Source: Ectothiorhodospiraceae bacterium
Lineage (GTDB): Bacteria > Pseudomonadota > Gammaproteobacteria > HK1
DNA: 64,000 nucleotides
Reading direction: 5' to 3'
Assembly: GCA_024234875.1 (NCBI GenBank)
Contig: JACKNM010000002.1
Span: 682,001-746,000 of the forward strand
Below the pieces are notes generated by a model. The model was not told where the DNA came from, did no database searches, and saw only the letters and a list, made by a program, of their open reading frames with translations. Shown here piece by piece: positions 31,756 through 41,049 of this stretch (position 1 is its first letter; every line of letters begins with the position of its first letter). The position numbers and the translations under genes are program-made.

Positions 31756-32982
31756 ATGTCCGGTCCGTTACAGGGTCTGCGCGTCGTCGACGCGACGACC
31801 ATCCTGCTCGGGCCCCTGGCCACCCAGATCCTCGGCGACATGGGCGCCGACGTGATCAAGGTCGAGGCGCCCGAGGGCGACGCCACTCGCGACGTCGGCC
31901 CGCCGCCGGCGGCAGGCATGGGCGCGGTCTTTCTCGCCTGCAACCGCAACAAGCGCAGCCTGGTCCTCGATCTGAAGCGGGCACCGGCGCGCGAGGCCTT
32001 CCTGCGTCTTTGCGAGTCCGCCGACGTGGTGGTGCACAACATGCGCCCGCGCGCCGCGGCCCGGCTCGGCATCGACCACGACGCGGTGGCCGCCCGCAAC
32101 CCGCGCATCGTCTATTGCGCGACGCACGGGTTCCGCGCCGCGGGCCCCTACGGCGACAAGCCGGCCTATGACGACATGATCCAGGCCGCGTCTGGCCTCG
32201 CCGCGCTGCAGGGCGCGGGCGGCGAGCCGCGCTACGTGACCTCGGCCATCGCCGACAAGATCACCGCCCTCACCGTGGTCTACGCGGTGTCGATGGCGTT
32301 GCTGCACCGCGAGCGCGCCGGCGTCGGCCAGCGGGTCGAGGTGCCGATGTACGAGACCCTGGTCGCGTTCAACATGGTCGAGCACCTCTACGGCCGCGCC
32401 TACGCGCCGGCCCGCGGCGGCGCCGGCTATCCGCGCACACTGTCGGCGCACCGGCGCCCGCACCGCACCGTCGACGGCCATGTCGGGGTGATGCCCTACA
32501 GCGACCGCCAGTGGCAGGCGTTGTTCGAGGTCGCCGACCGACCCGACCTCGCCGCCGACCCTCGGTTCGCCACCATGGCGGCGCGGCTCGCCAACGTCGA
32601 CGTGCTCTACGCCGAGCTCGCCGCGATGCTGGCGACCCGCACCACCGCGGCCTGGCTCGACGCCCTCGACGCCGCCAACGTGCCGGCGATGGCGGTGGCG
32701 AGCCCCGACGCGCTGCTCGACGATCCCCACCTCGCGGCGACCGGATTCTGGTCGGACCTCGACGGCGGTGCCCTCGGAACGCTGCGCCTGCCCGGCATTG
32801 CGGTGGCGATGTCGGCGAGCCCGGGCGCGATCCGGCGTCGTCCACCGACGCTCGGCGAGCACAGCGCCGAGGTCCTGGCCGAGATCGGATACTCCGAGGC
32901 CGAGATCGCCGAGCTCGCGGCGAGCGGGGCGACCCGCGGCGCGGAGGGGACACCCGGTGCCGGCGGCGCCGTCGGGGGCTGA
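31756..32982 (+). CDS. CoA transferase family III (CaiB/BaiF type)
   Basis: 408 residues. N-terminal LRVVDATTILLGPLATQILGDMGADVIKVEAP is the standard family start. The catalytic aspartate is present as Asp139 in KPAYDDMIQAASGLAAL, and HRERAGVGQRVEVPMYETL follows. It moves CoA between carboxylic acids. The gene begins a run with an SDR, MaoC-type hydratase and acyl-CoA dehydrogenase, so it probably activates a carboxylic acid for beta-oxidation-like breakdown. The C-terminus has a Gly/Ala-rich low-complexity tail. A second family III transferase at 57935 lacks this aspartate. Confidence 0.9.
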   Translation: MSGPLQGLRVVDATTILLGPLATQILGDMGADVIKVEAPEGDATRDVGPPPAAGMGAVFLACNRNKRSLVLDLKRAPAREAFLRLCESADVVVHNMRPRAAARLGIDHDAVAARNPRIVYCATHGFRAAGPYGDKPAYDDMIQAASGLAALQGAGGEPRYVTSAIADKITALTVVYAVSMALLHRERAGVGQRVEVPMYETLVAFNMVEHLYGRAYAPARGGAGYPRTLSAHRRPHRTVDGHVGVMPYSDRQWQALFEVADRPDLAADPRFATMAARLANVDVLYAELAAMLATRTTAAWLDALDAANVPAMAVASPDALLDDPHLAATGFWSDLDGGALGTLRLPGIAVAMSASPGAIRRRPPTLGEHSAEVLAEIGYSEAEIAELAASGATRGAEGTPGAGGAVGG

Positions 32983-33068
32983 ACTCGTGCTACCTTGCCC
33001 GCCCGCCCCACGACCCGGCACCCCGCGGTCGGGCGCTCGCTCGTAACTCGACGGAGAACACCAAGCCG

Positions 33069-33977
33069 ATGCTGGAAGGAAAGGTCGCCATCGTCACCGG
33101 AGCCGGTCGCGGAATCGGCGAGGGGATCGCGCGCTTGCTGGCGAGCCGCGGCGCTCGAGTGGTCGTCAACGACGTCGGTGCCGCGCTCGACGGCACCGGT
33201 GACGACGCAGGCCCCGCTGCCCGGGCAGTGGAGGCAATCCGCGCCGCCGGCGGCGAGGCGGTCGCCAACACCGACAGCGTGGCCGAGCGCGCGAGCGCGG
33301 CGCGCATCGTGGAGCAGGCGCTCGACAGCTTCGGCCAGCTCGACGTGGTGGTGAACAACGCCGGAATCCTGCGCGACCGCATCTTCCACCGCATGGAGGC
33401 GCCGGACTGGGAGTCGGTGATCGGCGTGCACCTGATGGGCTCGTTCTACATGAGCAGCGCCGCCGCCGGGCACTTCCGCAAACGCGAGAGCGGGTGCTTC
33501 GTGCACTTCACGTCGACCAGTGGCCTCGTCGGCAACTTCGGCCAGGCCAACTACGCCGCGGCGAAGATGGGCATCGTCGGCCTGTCCAAGGCCATCGCGC
33601 TGGACATGGCGCGCTTCAACGTGCGCTCGAACTGCATCGCGCCGTTCGCCTGGAGCCGCATGATCGGGTCGATCCCCACCGACACGCCGGAGCAGCAGGC
33701 GCGGGTCGAGAAGCTCAAGCGCATGACGCCGGAGAAGATCGCGCCGCTGGTCGCCGCGCTCGCGAGCGACGCCGCGGCCCACGTCAGCGGTCAGATCTTC
33801 GCGGTGCGCGCCAACGAGATCATGCTGATGAGCCAGCCGCGGCCGGTGCGCTCGGTGCACCGCGGCGGTGACGGGTGGACGCCCGAGGCGGTGGTCGAGC
33901 ACGCGTTACCGGCGCTGGCGGCGAGCTTCTACCCGCTCGACGTCTCCGCCGACGTCTTCACCTGGGATCCGATCTGA
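33069..33977 (+). CDS. SDR family 3-hydroxyacyl-CoA dehydrogenase-like protein
   Basis: 302 residues. VTGAGRGIGEGIARLLASRG binds NAD(P); NNAGILRDR, HFTSTSGLVG with the catalytic serine, and YAAAK in QANYAAAKMGI (Tyr and Lys) follow. The N-D-V-G and RDRIFHRM patterns resemble the dehydrogenase part of multifunctional enzyme type 2, which fits the MaoC hydratase and acyl-CoA dehydrogenase that follow. The stop codon TGA at 33975-33977 is also the 3-bp target site flanking the MITE that starts at 33978. The C-terminus is therefore intact, because the insertion duplicated the stop. Confidence 0.88.
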   Translation: MLEGKVAIVTGAGRGIGEGIARLLASRGARVVVNDVGAALDGTGDDAGPAARAVEAIRAAGGEAVANTDSVAERASAARIVEQALDSFGQLDVVVNNAGILRDRIFHRMEAPDWESVIGVHLMGSFYMSSAAAGHFRKRESGCFVHFTSTSGLVGNFGQANYAAAKMGIVGLSKAIALDMARFNVRSNCIAPFAWSRMIGSIPTDTPEQQARVEKLKRMTPEKIAPLVAALASDAAAHVSGQIFAVRANEIMLMSQPRPVRSVHRGGDGWTPEAVVEHALPALAASFYPLDVSADVFTWDPI

Positions 33978-34157
33978 GAGGGTGTCTCCAAGACAATGGC
34001 CGTCGTGAGAGGCTTGCTGGGGGTGGCTGGCAAGGCGTGGGGGTGCACATCGTCCGGGAACATGGCCGAGCCATGTGACCGGGCGATGGGGGCCCTACAA
34101 CGCAGCCAGGCGCGCTCGGCAAGCCTCGCAGCAGGTCGTTGTCTCGGAGACACCCTC
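33978..34157. mobile_element. 180-bp MITE with inverted ends and TGA target-site duplication
   Basis: Ends GAGGGTGTCTCCAAGACAA and TTGTCTCGGAGACACCCTC are inverted copies with one mismatch. The element is flanked on both sides by TGA (33975-33977 and 34158-34160). It contains no ORF. TNA three-base duplications and GAGGGTGTC-like ends resemble some IS5-family elements (from memory), so it is probably a non-autonomous derivative. It separates the SDR gene from the MaoC gene of the same operon, so it might affect expression. Confidence 0.75.
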
Positions 34158-34175
34158 TGACGCAGGAGCCTCGCC

Positions 34176-35051
34176 GTGGCCTTCACCTACGCCCAGCTCA
34201 AGAGCTACGCGATTCCGGAAGCGGTGCAGACGGTGACCAGCCGCGACTGCATCCTCTATGCGCTCAGCGTCGGCCTCGGCAACGAGCCGACCGACCCTCG
34301 CGAGCTACGGTACGTCTACGAGCAAGACCTCGCGGTGCTGCCGATGATGGCCAGCGTCATCGCCGGTCCGGGCTTCTGGATGCGGCGCGAGGACACCGGA
34401 ATCGACTGGCGCCGCGTGCTCCACGGCGAGCAGTCGATCACCATTCACCGGCCGATCCCGATCGACGTGCCGCTGACGGGTCGCTCGCGAGTGGTCGGGA
34501 TCAACGACAAGGGGCGCGACAAGGGTGCCATCGTCTACATCCGTCGCGAGGTCTGCGACCCGGACGGGGAGCCGATCTTCACCATCGACCAGACGAACTT
34601 CTGCCGCGGCGACGGCGGCTGCGGCGGCGGCGACCCGGCGCCGTTTCCCCCGCAGCCGGTTCCGGAGCGGGATCCGGACCTGGTCTGCGATCTCGCGATC
34701 CCCGAGGGCGCCGCACTCCTCTACCGGCTCAACGGGGACTACAACCCATTGCACGCGGACCCCGAGGTCGCGCGCGCGGCCGGCTTCCCGCGCCCGATCC
34801 TGCACGGGCTCTGCACCTTCGGATACGCCGGCCACGCGGTGCTGCGAACCGCGTGCAAGCTCGACGGCCGACGCGTCGAGCGCATGGCGGCGCGCTTCAC
34901 CGCGCCGGTGTTCCCCGGTGAGACCGTGCGCACCGAGGTCTGGGAGGTGGAGACCGGTACGCTGGCGTTCCGCGCCCGGGTGACCGATCGCAACGCGGTG
35001 GTCCTCGACCACGGCGTGGTGACGCTCGAGTCGGCCGCGACCGACGACTGA
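34176..35051 (+). CDS. MaoC-family enoyl-CoA hydratase (two hot-dog domains)
   Basis: 291 residues, double hot-dog fold as in eukaryotic-type hydratase 2. The catalytic Asp/His pair lies in LNGDYNPLHADPEVARAAGFPRP... within the C-terminal half (about 187-193), followed by ILHGLCTFGYAG. The N-terminal domain (about 1-130) is the substrate-binding half. It hydrates trans-2-enoyl-CoA to R-3-hydroxyacyl-CoA. GTG start with AGGAG 7 nt upstream, just after the MITE. With the SDR before and the acyl-CoA dehydrogenase after (12 bp gap) it completes a beta-oxidation-like set lacking only a thiolase in the window. Confidence 0.9.
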   Translation: MAFTYAQLKSYAIPEAVQTVTSRDCILYALSVGLGNEPTDPRELRYVYEQDLAVLPMMASVIAGPGFWMRREDTGIDWRRVLHGEQSITIHRPIPIDVPLTGRSRVVGINDKGRDKGAIVYIRREVCDPDGEPIFTIDQTNFCRGDGGCGGGDPAPFPPQPVPERDPDLVCDLAIPEGAALLYRLNGDYNPLHADPEVARAAGFPRPILHGLCTFGYAGHAVLRTACKLDGRRVERMAARFTAPVFPGETVRTEVWEVETGTLAFRARVTDRNAVVLDHGVVTLESAATDD

Positions 35052-35063
35052 CGGAGACCTGCG

Positions 35064-36209
35064 ATGGACGCCGATTCCCTGGACCAGATGGTGCGAACGG
35101 TGCGGCGTTTCGTCGACGAGCGCCTGATTCCGCTGGAGGCGAAGGTCGCCGACGACGACCGGGTGCCACCCGAGATCGTCGAGGAGATGCGCGCGCTCGG
35201 GCTGTTCGGGATGTCGATCCCGGAGGAGCACGGCGGCCTCGGCCTGTCGATGACCGAGGAGACCCAGATCCTGCTCGCCCTCGGGCGCACCTCGCCGGCA
35301 TTCCGGTCCATGATCGGCACCAACAACGGCATCGGCTCGCAGGGCATCGTCATGGACGGCACCGACGAGCAGAAGCGGCGCTATCTCCCACGGCTCGCGA
35401 GCGGTGAGATCATCGGCTCGTTCGCCCTCACCGAGCCGGGCTCGGGCTCCGATGCCGCCTCCATCCGCACCACCGCGCGGCGCGACGGCGACCACTACGT
35501 CATCGACGGCACCAAGCGCTACATCACCAATGCGCCCCAGGCCGGGGTGTTCACGCTGTTCGCGCGCACCGACCCCGACGCCCGGCCGGCCGACGGCATC
35601 TCCGCCTTCCTGCTCGAGCCGGGCACGCCGGGTCTCAGCCTCGGGCCGGTCGACCGCAAGATGGGCCAGCGCGGGGCGCACACCTGCGACGTGATCCTCG
35701 AGGGCTGCCGGGTGCCGGCCAGCGCGCTGCTCGGCGGTCGCGAGGGCGTCGGGTTCAAGACCGCGATGCGGGTGCTCGACCGCGGCCGCATCCACATCTC
35801 GGCGGTGTGCGTCGCGCTCGCCGAGCGCCTCATCGACGACGCCCTCGCCTACGCGATGCAGCGCGAGCAGTTCGGCCAGCCGATCGCGGAGTTCCAGCTC
35901 GTCCAGGCGATGCTCGCCGACAGCCGCACCGAGGCCTACGCCGCGCGCTGCATGGTCGAGGAGACGGCGCGGCGGCGCGACACCGGCGCCGACGTGCGCA
36001 CCGAGGCGAGCTGCTGCAAGCTCTACTGCACCGAGATGGTCGGACGGGTCGCCGATCGCGCGGTCCAGATCCACGGTGGCGCCGGGTACATGGCCGAGTA
36101 CGGGGTCGAGCGCTTCTACCGCGACGTGCGCCTGTTCCGGATCTACGAGGGCACGAGCCAGATCCAGCAGCTCGTCATCGCCCGCAACATGATCCGCGCC
36201 GCGCGCTGA
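35064..36209 (+). CDS. Acyl-CoA dehydrogenase
   Basis: 381 residues. FAD-binding signature FALTEPGSGSDAASIRTTARRDG, IDGTKRYITNA, and the C-terminal RDVRLFRIYEGTSQIQQLVIARN with catalytic Glu362 in the usual medium/short-chain position. QIHGGAGYMAEYGVERFYRD is typical. It oxidises an acyl-CoA to the 2-enoyl-CoA and passes electrons to ETF. It sits 12 bp after the MaoC gene. Chain-length or branched substrate is not evident. Confidence 0.93.
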   Translation: MDADSLDQMVRTVRRFVDERLIPLEAKVADDDRVPPEIVEEMRALGLFGMSIPEEHGGLGLSMTEETQILLALGRTSPAFRSMIGTNNGIGSQGIVMDGTDEQKRRYLPRLASGEIIGSFALTEPGSGSDAASIRTTARRDGDHYVIDGTKRYITNAPQAGVFTLFARTDPDARPADGISAFLLEPGTPGLSLGPVDRKMGQRGAHTCDVILEGCRVPASALLGGREGVGFKTAMRVLDRGRIHISAVCVALAERLIDDALAYAMQREQFGQPIAEFQLVQAMLADSRTEAYAARCMVEETARRRDTGADVRTEASCCKLYCTEMVGRVADRAVQIHGGAGYMAEYGVERFYRDVRLFRIYEGTSQIQQLVIARNMIRAAR

Positions 36210-36348
36210 TGCGGCGCCTGCCCGGTCCGTGCCCGCGGGGCCCCGGTCCGGCTCAAGCGCGGCGCCCCGCCCGCCGATAGTCCCTCGACATTGCGAGTCG
36301 CCGTCGCCCGTCCCGGGTCGGCGCGACGCGGGCCGAACGGGGGAGCAC

Positions 36349-38061
36349 GTGTCACCTGAGTCCATCACCGTCCTCGTCATCGACGACGACGAGGCCACCC
36401 GCCTCATCCTGCGCGCCGCCCTCGAGTGGGACGGCTACCGGATCGAGGAGGCCGCCGACGGCGAGGCGGGGCTGGCGGCGACGGCCGCCCTCGAGCCGGA
36501 TCTGATCCTGCTCGACGCGATGATGCCGGGCCTCGACGGCTTCGAGGTCTGCCGCCGGCTGACCGCTCCCGGGCCTGGCCGCGCGCCGGCGGTGCTGATG
36601 GTCACGGGCCTGCGCGACGACGACGTCGTCGAGCGCGCATTCGCCGCCGGGGCGGCCGACTTCGTCGGCAAGCCGTTCCGACCCCCGGTGTTGCGGCAGC
36701 GCGTGCGGCGCCTGATCGCGGCGCGCAGGGCCGAGGTCGACCTCGTGCGCCTCGCCTATCACGACGCGCTCACCGGCCTGCCCAACCGGGCCCTGTTCGC
36801 GGACCGTTTCGGCACCGCGCTGTCTCGAATCCGCCGCCTCGGCCCGAGCACCGGGGGCGTGGCGAGCGCGCTCGCACTGCTCCTCATCGATCTCGACGAC
36901 TTCAAGGTCGTCAACGACTCCCTGGGCCATTCGGCCGGGGACGAGCTGCTGCGCACCGTCTCCGAGCGCCTGTCACGCTCGGTGCGCGAGTCCGACACCG
37001 TGGCCCGCCTCGGCGGCGACGAGTTCGCGGTGCTGCTCGACGAGGTCGCGGACTCCGGGCAGGCGGCGATGGTGGCGCGGCGCATTCTCGACGCCATCGC
37101 CGAGCCGATCCGGGTCGAGGGGCGCGAGCTCGCGCTCACCGCGAGCGTCGGCATCGCGATGAGCCCTGCCAACGGCACCGACATCGGCACCCTGACCCGA
37201 GCCGCGGACACCGCGCTCTATCGCGCGAAGTCCTCCGGCGGCGGCTGCCCGGTGTTCTACAGCGAGGAGATGGGCAAGGCGGCCCTGCGCCGGATGCTGG
37301 TCACCACCGCGCTGCGCCAGGCGCTCCCGGCACGCGAGCTGAGCCTGCTCTACCAGCCGCAGGTCGACCTCTCGAGTGGGCGGGTGGTGGCAGCGGAGGC
37401 GCTGGCGCGCTGGAACCATCCCGACCTCGGCATGGTGAGCCCGATGGAGTTCATCCCGGCCGCCGAGCACAGCGGATTGATCGTCCCGATCGGGGCCTGG
37501 GTGCTCGACACCGCCTGCCGGCAGGTCTCGCACTGGCGTGCTCAGGACTCCGGCCCACCCCGGGTCGCGGTCAACGTGAGCCCGCGCCAGCTCGACGACC
37601 CGACCTTCCCGGCCCAGGTCGAGGAGGCGCTGCTTCGCCATCACCTCGAGCCGTCGGCGCTCGAGCTCGAGGTCACCGAGTCCGGGCTGGTCGGTCCCGG
37701 AACCCGCCGCAACGCGCTGGAGGCGATTCACGCCACCGGGGTGCGGCTCGCGATCGACGATTTCGGCACCGGCTACTCGTCGCTGTGCTACTTGCGCGAC
37801 CTGCCGTTCGACGCGGTGAAGGTCGACCGCGGATTCATCGCCAACATCACCGAGGGCGTCGGCGATCTCGCGGTGATGGAAGCGGTGCTCGCGATGGGTG
37901 GCCGCATCGGGTTCGAGACCGTGGCGGAGGGACTCGAGACCCCGGAGCAGCGCGAGCTGCTCACCGAGCTCGGCTGCGATCTCGCCCAGGGCTACCTGCT
38001 CGGACGCCCAGGACCGGCGGAGGCGCTCGCACCCACCGCGAGGCAGGCCGCCATCGCCTGA
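36349..38061 (+). CDS. Response regulator with GGDEF and EAL domains (c-di-GMP turnover)
   Basis: 570 residues. Receiver domain (about 6-120; acidic pocket DDD 12-14, phospho-acceptor Asp56, KPFRPP lysine), GGDEF domain with intact motif GGDEF at about 222-226, and EAL domain with intact EAL at about 350 (VVAAEALARWNHPDLG), plus DDFGTGYSSL and KVDRGFI. Both catalytic halves look active, so the protein could make or hydrolyse c-di-GMP, controlled by phosphorylation of the receiver. GTG start with GGGGGAG upstream. No kinase is adjacent, so it is an orphan. A PilZ-domain protein, a possible receptor, lies at 47111. Confidence 0.92.
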   Translation: MSPESITVLVIDDDEATRLILRAALEWDGYRIEEAADGEAGLAATAALEPDLILLDAMMPGLDGFEVCRRLTAPGPGRAPAVLMVTGLRDDDVVERAFAAGAADFVGKPFRPPVLRQRVRRLIAARRAEVDLVRLAYHDALTGLPNRALFADRFGTALSRIRRLGPSTGGVASALALLLIDLDDFKVVNDSLGHSAGDELLRTVSERLSRSVRESDTVARLGGDEFAVLLDEVADSGQAAMVARRILDAIAEPIRVEGRELALTASVGIAMSPANGTDIGTLTRAADTALYRAKSSGGGCPVFYSEEMGKAALRRMLVTTALRQALPARELSLLYQPQVDLSSGRVVAAEALARWNHPDLGMVSPMEFIPAAEHSGLIVPIGAWVLDTACRQVSHWRAQDSGPPRVAVNVSPRQLDDPTFPAQVEEALLRHHLEPSALELEVTESGLVGPGTRRNALEAIHATGVRLAIDDFGTGYSSLCYLRDLPFDAVKVDRGFIANITEGVGDLAVMEAVLAMGGRIGFETVAEGLETPEQRELLTELGCDLAQGYLLGRPGPAEALAPTARQAAIA

Positions 38062-38123
38062 ACGTCCGCCTCACGCCGGCAGCCGGCCCCACCGTCGGCG
38101 GCGCTCCGGGTCCACGGCCGGGC

Positions 38124-39425
38124 TCAGTCCATCGCGCGATCGATCTTGTCGCGCAGGCGATAGCTCGCGCCGACCATCGGCAGGAACCAGGGTCGTCCGT
38201 CGTAGAGCGGGATCGCCCGGAACTCCGCGCGGTCGAAGGCACAGCGACGGTTGGTTCGGCCGAGGATGCGCAGCGCCACCTGGTGCCCGAGATAGCTCAT
38301 CATCACCACCCCGCTGCCGTTGCAGCCGACCGCGTAGTGCATGCCGTCCTGCACGCCCATGTGGGGCAGGTGGTCGAGGGTGAAGGCGACGTTGCCGGTC
38401 CACGAGTGCGTGATCTTCACGCCGCGGAGCTCGGGGAAGATCTGGCACATGAAGCGGTGGAGCACCGGCGCCGCGGTCACCGCGTCGACCGGCGCGAAGC
38501 TCGCCCGACCACCGAACAGCACCCGGGTGCGATCCGGCGAGGGCCGGTAGTAGCACAGGACACGCTTGGTCTCGGCGACCATGCGCAGGGTCGGGAAGAG
38601 CGCCCGCACCCGCTCCTCGCCGATCACCTCGGTGGCGATGATGTAGCTGCCGACCGGCACCAGGCGACGCCGTTGCCACGGCGTCAGGGGACCGGTGTAG
38701 CCGTTGGTCGCGATCACCACCTCGCGCGCGCGCACCATGCCTCGCGAGGTCTTCACCTCGAAGGTCCCGGGGCCTCCGGAGATGCCCTCGACCCGCGTGC
38801 CACCACACACCGTCGCCCCGTGGCGCCGGGCGGCAGCGAGCAGACCGCGATGGTACAGCGCGGGGTGCACCCCACCCGAGCGCCCGACCACCATTCCCCC
38901 ACGGTAGTAGTCCGAGCCGATCTCCTCGCGCTGGCGCTCCGGCGGCACCAGGTGCGCCTCGGACCGGGCCGACTCGTTGAGGATCCGCACCCGCTCGGCC
39001 AGCGCGCGGTAGGCGGTGCGCGAGTGCGCGCCGACGAACCGCCCGGTGCGCTGGAAGTGACACTCGATGCCCTCGCGCTCGACCACCGACTCGAAATGGT
39101 CGAACGAGGCCGCCGCCTCCTCGAGCATCGCATTTCGCTCCGCCGGCTCGAGCGCCACCCCCTTGCCGACGTTCACCCCGCCGGAGACCATGCCGCCGTT
39201 GCGGCTGCTTGCGCCCCAACCGGCCGGCTCGGCGTCGAGCACCAGGGCGTCGACCCCGCCACGCGCGAGCTCCAGACCGGTGGAGAGCCCGGCGTAGCCA
39301 CCACCGACCACCACCACGTCGGCGTGCTCCGGCAGCGGCGTGTCGTCCGGCTCCGGCCGGGCGGCCTCCCACCAGTAGGGCTCTTCCTTGAAGTCCGAAG
39401 CGAAGACGGAGTCGGGCGCGGTCAT
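38124..39425 (-). CDS. FAD-dependent amine oxidase/oxidoreductase (DAO family, PuuB-like)
   Basis: 433 residues. Dinucleotide-binding VVVVGGGYAGLSTGLELARGG near residue 37, the substrate region GWGASSRNGGMVSGG, and the C-terminal FAD segment YAVGCNGSGVVMMSYLG. This is the layout of gamma-glutamylputrescine oxidase and related DAO enzymes. It probably oxidises a secondary or primary amine and makes H2O2. The Gfo/Idh gene on the same strand ends 30 bp upstream of its start, so the two form one operon. HDAC-type polyamine deacetylases occur elsewhere in the window, but a shared polyamine pathway is conjecture. Confidence 0.88.
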   Translation of the reverse strand: MTAPDSVFASDFKEEPYWWEAARPEPDDTPLPEHADVVVVGGGYAGLSTGLELARGGVDALVLDAEPAGWGASSRNGGMVSGGVNVGKGVALEPAERNAMLEEAAASFDHFESVVEREGIECHFQRTGRFVGAHSRTAYRALAERVRILNESARSEAHLVPPERQREEIGSDYYRGGMVVGRSGGVHPALYHRGLLAAARRHGATVCGGTRVEGISGGPGTFEVKTSRGMVRAREVVIATNGYTGPLTPWQRRRLVPVGSYIIATEVIGEERVRALFPTLRMVAETKRVLCYYRPSPDRTRVLFGGRASFAPVDAVTAAPVLHRFMCQIFPELRGVKITHSWTGNVAFTLDHLPHMGVQDGMHYAVGCNGSGVVMMSYLGHQVALRILGRTNRRCAFDRAEFRAIPLYDGRPWFLPMVGASYRLRDKIDRAMD

Positions 39426-39455
39426 GCGGGATCTCCCGTGGTCGTGGTTCTGGGG

Positions 39456-40427
39456 TCAGGCCGCCGCGCCCACCGCGCGCAACAGCAGCTCGACATTGCG
39501 CAGGCCTTCCTCGCCGTTGACCTCCGGGTCGCGCTCCTCGCGAATGGCGGCCGCGAAGTCGGCGATCTCGCCGGCGAACGGGTTGGTGGGTGTGAACGGG
39601 AGCTTGCCGCGGTCGGTCCAGATGTCGCCCTCACCGTGCGGCCCGAAGGTGTCCTCGCAGATCCCGTAGCCGCGCGAGCCGTAGACCTCGAGCCGCTTGG
39701 GTGCATCGAACAACACCGAGGCACAGAGCTCGGCGGTGGCGCCGGTCTCGAACTGGAGCGCGAGCACCGCGGTCTCGTCGTGCGGCCCGTTGAACACCGA
39801 GTGCGCGATGACGCTCTCGAGGCGGACGACCTCGCCGCAGGTCGGCCCCATGATCCAGCGCAGCTGGTCGAGCAGGTGGGTGCCGACGCCGGCGAGCGCC
39901 CACCAACGCCCGACGTCGGAATGCGCGCGCCAGTTGCCGTCGTCCGGCGCCTGCCAGGTCCACTGCACGCGGGCGTGGCGCAGCGTGCCGAGCTTGCCTG
40001 CCTGCACCAGGCCGTGGAGGCGCCGGTGCCCGGCGTGATGGCGCATGTGGTAGGCGACGCCGAGCCGTACGCCGGCCGCGCGCGCGGCGTCGACCAGCTC
40101 GCGCCCCTCGTCCATCTCGGTCACCATCGGCTTCTCGCACAGCACGTGCTTGCCGGCGCGCACCGCGGCGAGCGCGTGCTCGGCGTGGAGGCGGTCGGGG
40201 CTGGCGATGATGACGCCGTCGAGCTTGGGGTCGGCCAGCAGCGCGTCGAGATCGTCGTAGGCCGGATTCGGGGACCGGGCGCCGTGACGCTTGGCGAACT
40301 CCGTCGCGCGCTGGCGGTTGCGACTGAGCACGCTCCACAGCACCGCGTCCTCCTGGTGCTTGAGCGCCGGCGCGAGCTGCCCGTCCGCGATTCGCCCGGT
40401 CGACACGATGGCGAGCTTGAGGCTCAT
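39456..40427 (-). CDS. Gfo/Idh/MocA family oxidoreductase
   Basis: 323 residues. N-terminal Rossmann nucleotide-binding segment LAIVSTGRIADG, followed by the signature EKP in HVLCEKPMV (Glu98-Lys99-Pro100, the catalytic lysine region), then an alpha/beta substrate domain with LAGVGTHLLDQLRWIMG. Such enzymes oxidise sugars, inositols or amino acid-like substrates with NAD(P). The start has GGGAGG 6 nt upstream; a longer frame up to 40595 is rejected. Cotranscribed with the FAD oxidoreductase gene, which follows 30 bp downstream. Confidence 0.88.
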   Translation of the reverse strand: MSLKLAIVSTGRIADGQLAPALKHQEDAVLWSVLSRNRQRATEFAKRHGARSPNPAYDDLDALLADPKLDGVIIASPDRLHAEHALAAVRAGKHVLCEKPMVTEMDEGRELVDAARAAGVRLGVAYHMRHHAGHRRLHGLVQAGKLGTLRHARVQWTWQAPDDGNWRAHSDVGRWWALAGVGTHLLDQLRWIMGPTCGEVVRLESVIAHSVFNGPHDETAVLALQFETGATAELCASVLFDAPKRLEVYGSRGYGICEDTFGPHGEGDIWTDRGKLPFTPTNPFAGEIADFAAAIREERDPEVNGEEGLRNVELLLRAVGAAA

Positions 40428-40600
40428 GCGTTCCTCCCGACTTGCGAGCACCGACTCACGCCGGCGCGACGCCGAGGTCGATCCCGAGCACGACCTGGGC
40501 GAAGATTCGAGGCGCCGATCATAGAGCCTGCACGGCCGCGAGGGCAGCCGGGCCGCGCGCGGCCCACGCCGACGAGAAATCCATCGAGGGAGCACCCACC

Positions 40601-40960
40601 ATGGCCGAGGTCGACACCATCACCGGATATCACGCTCACGTCTACTACCTGCCGCAGACCCGCGAGCGTGCGGCGCGCGTGCGCGACGCCATCGGCGCCG
40701 CCTTCGACGTCACCCTCGGGCGCTGGCACGACGGCCCGGTCGGCCCCCATCCGATGCCGAGTTACCAGGTGGCATTTGCGCCCGCCGCCTTCGCCACCCT
40801 GGTGCCGTGGCTCGCGCTGAACCGCGAGGGGCTCTCGGTGCTGGTGCATCCGGAGAGCGGGGACGAGGTGGCAGACCACACCGAGCACGCGATGTGGCTC
40901 GGCCCGGCCCTGCCGCTCGACGTCGAGTACCTGCGCGCGGTGGTCGAGCGACATCGCTGA
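40601..40960 (+). CDS. DOPA 4,5-dioxygenase family protein
   Basis: 119 residues, the short single-domain form. Family motifs: YHAHVYYLP (His11, His13), GPHPMPSYQVAF and VHPESGDEVADHTEHAMWLG. Fungal and plant relatives open the DOPA ring; bacterial homologues are mostly uncharacterised. The start has GAGGGAG 8 nt upstream; an in-frame ORF beginning 53 codons earlier is rejected. It lies 89 bp upstream of the KamA operon in the same orientation, so cotranscription is possible. Confidence 0.88.
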   Translation: MAEVDTITGYHAHVYYLPQTRERAARVRDAIGAAFDVTLGRWHDGPVGPHPMPSYQVAFAPAAFATLVPWLALNREGLSVLVHPESGDEVADHTEHAMWLGPALPLDVEYLRAVVERHR

Positions 40961-41049
40961 CGAGCGGCCCTTGACTTTCGATCCGTCGGCACGACTTCCC
41001 GTGCGCGGACCACGAATGGTCGTGGCGCGCGTACCGAGGATCGCCGTCG

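Noticed and set aside
33978..34157. MITE region as a tRNA or small RNA gene
   Set aside because: No cloverleaf or T-loop signature was found; the ends and TGA duplication explain it better as a mobile element.
36426..40820. A 1464-codon plus-strand open frame across several genes
   Set aside because: It overlaps the REC-GGDEF-EAL gene and antisense genes with clear family motifs, and its own translation is Arg/Gly/Ala-rich without any motif. This is typical of shadow frames in very GC-rich DNA.
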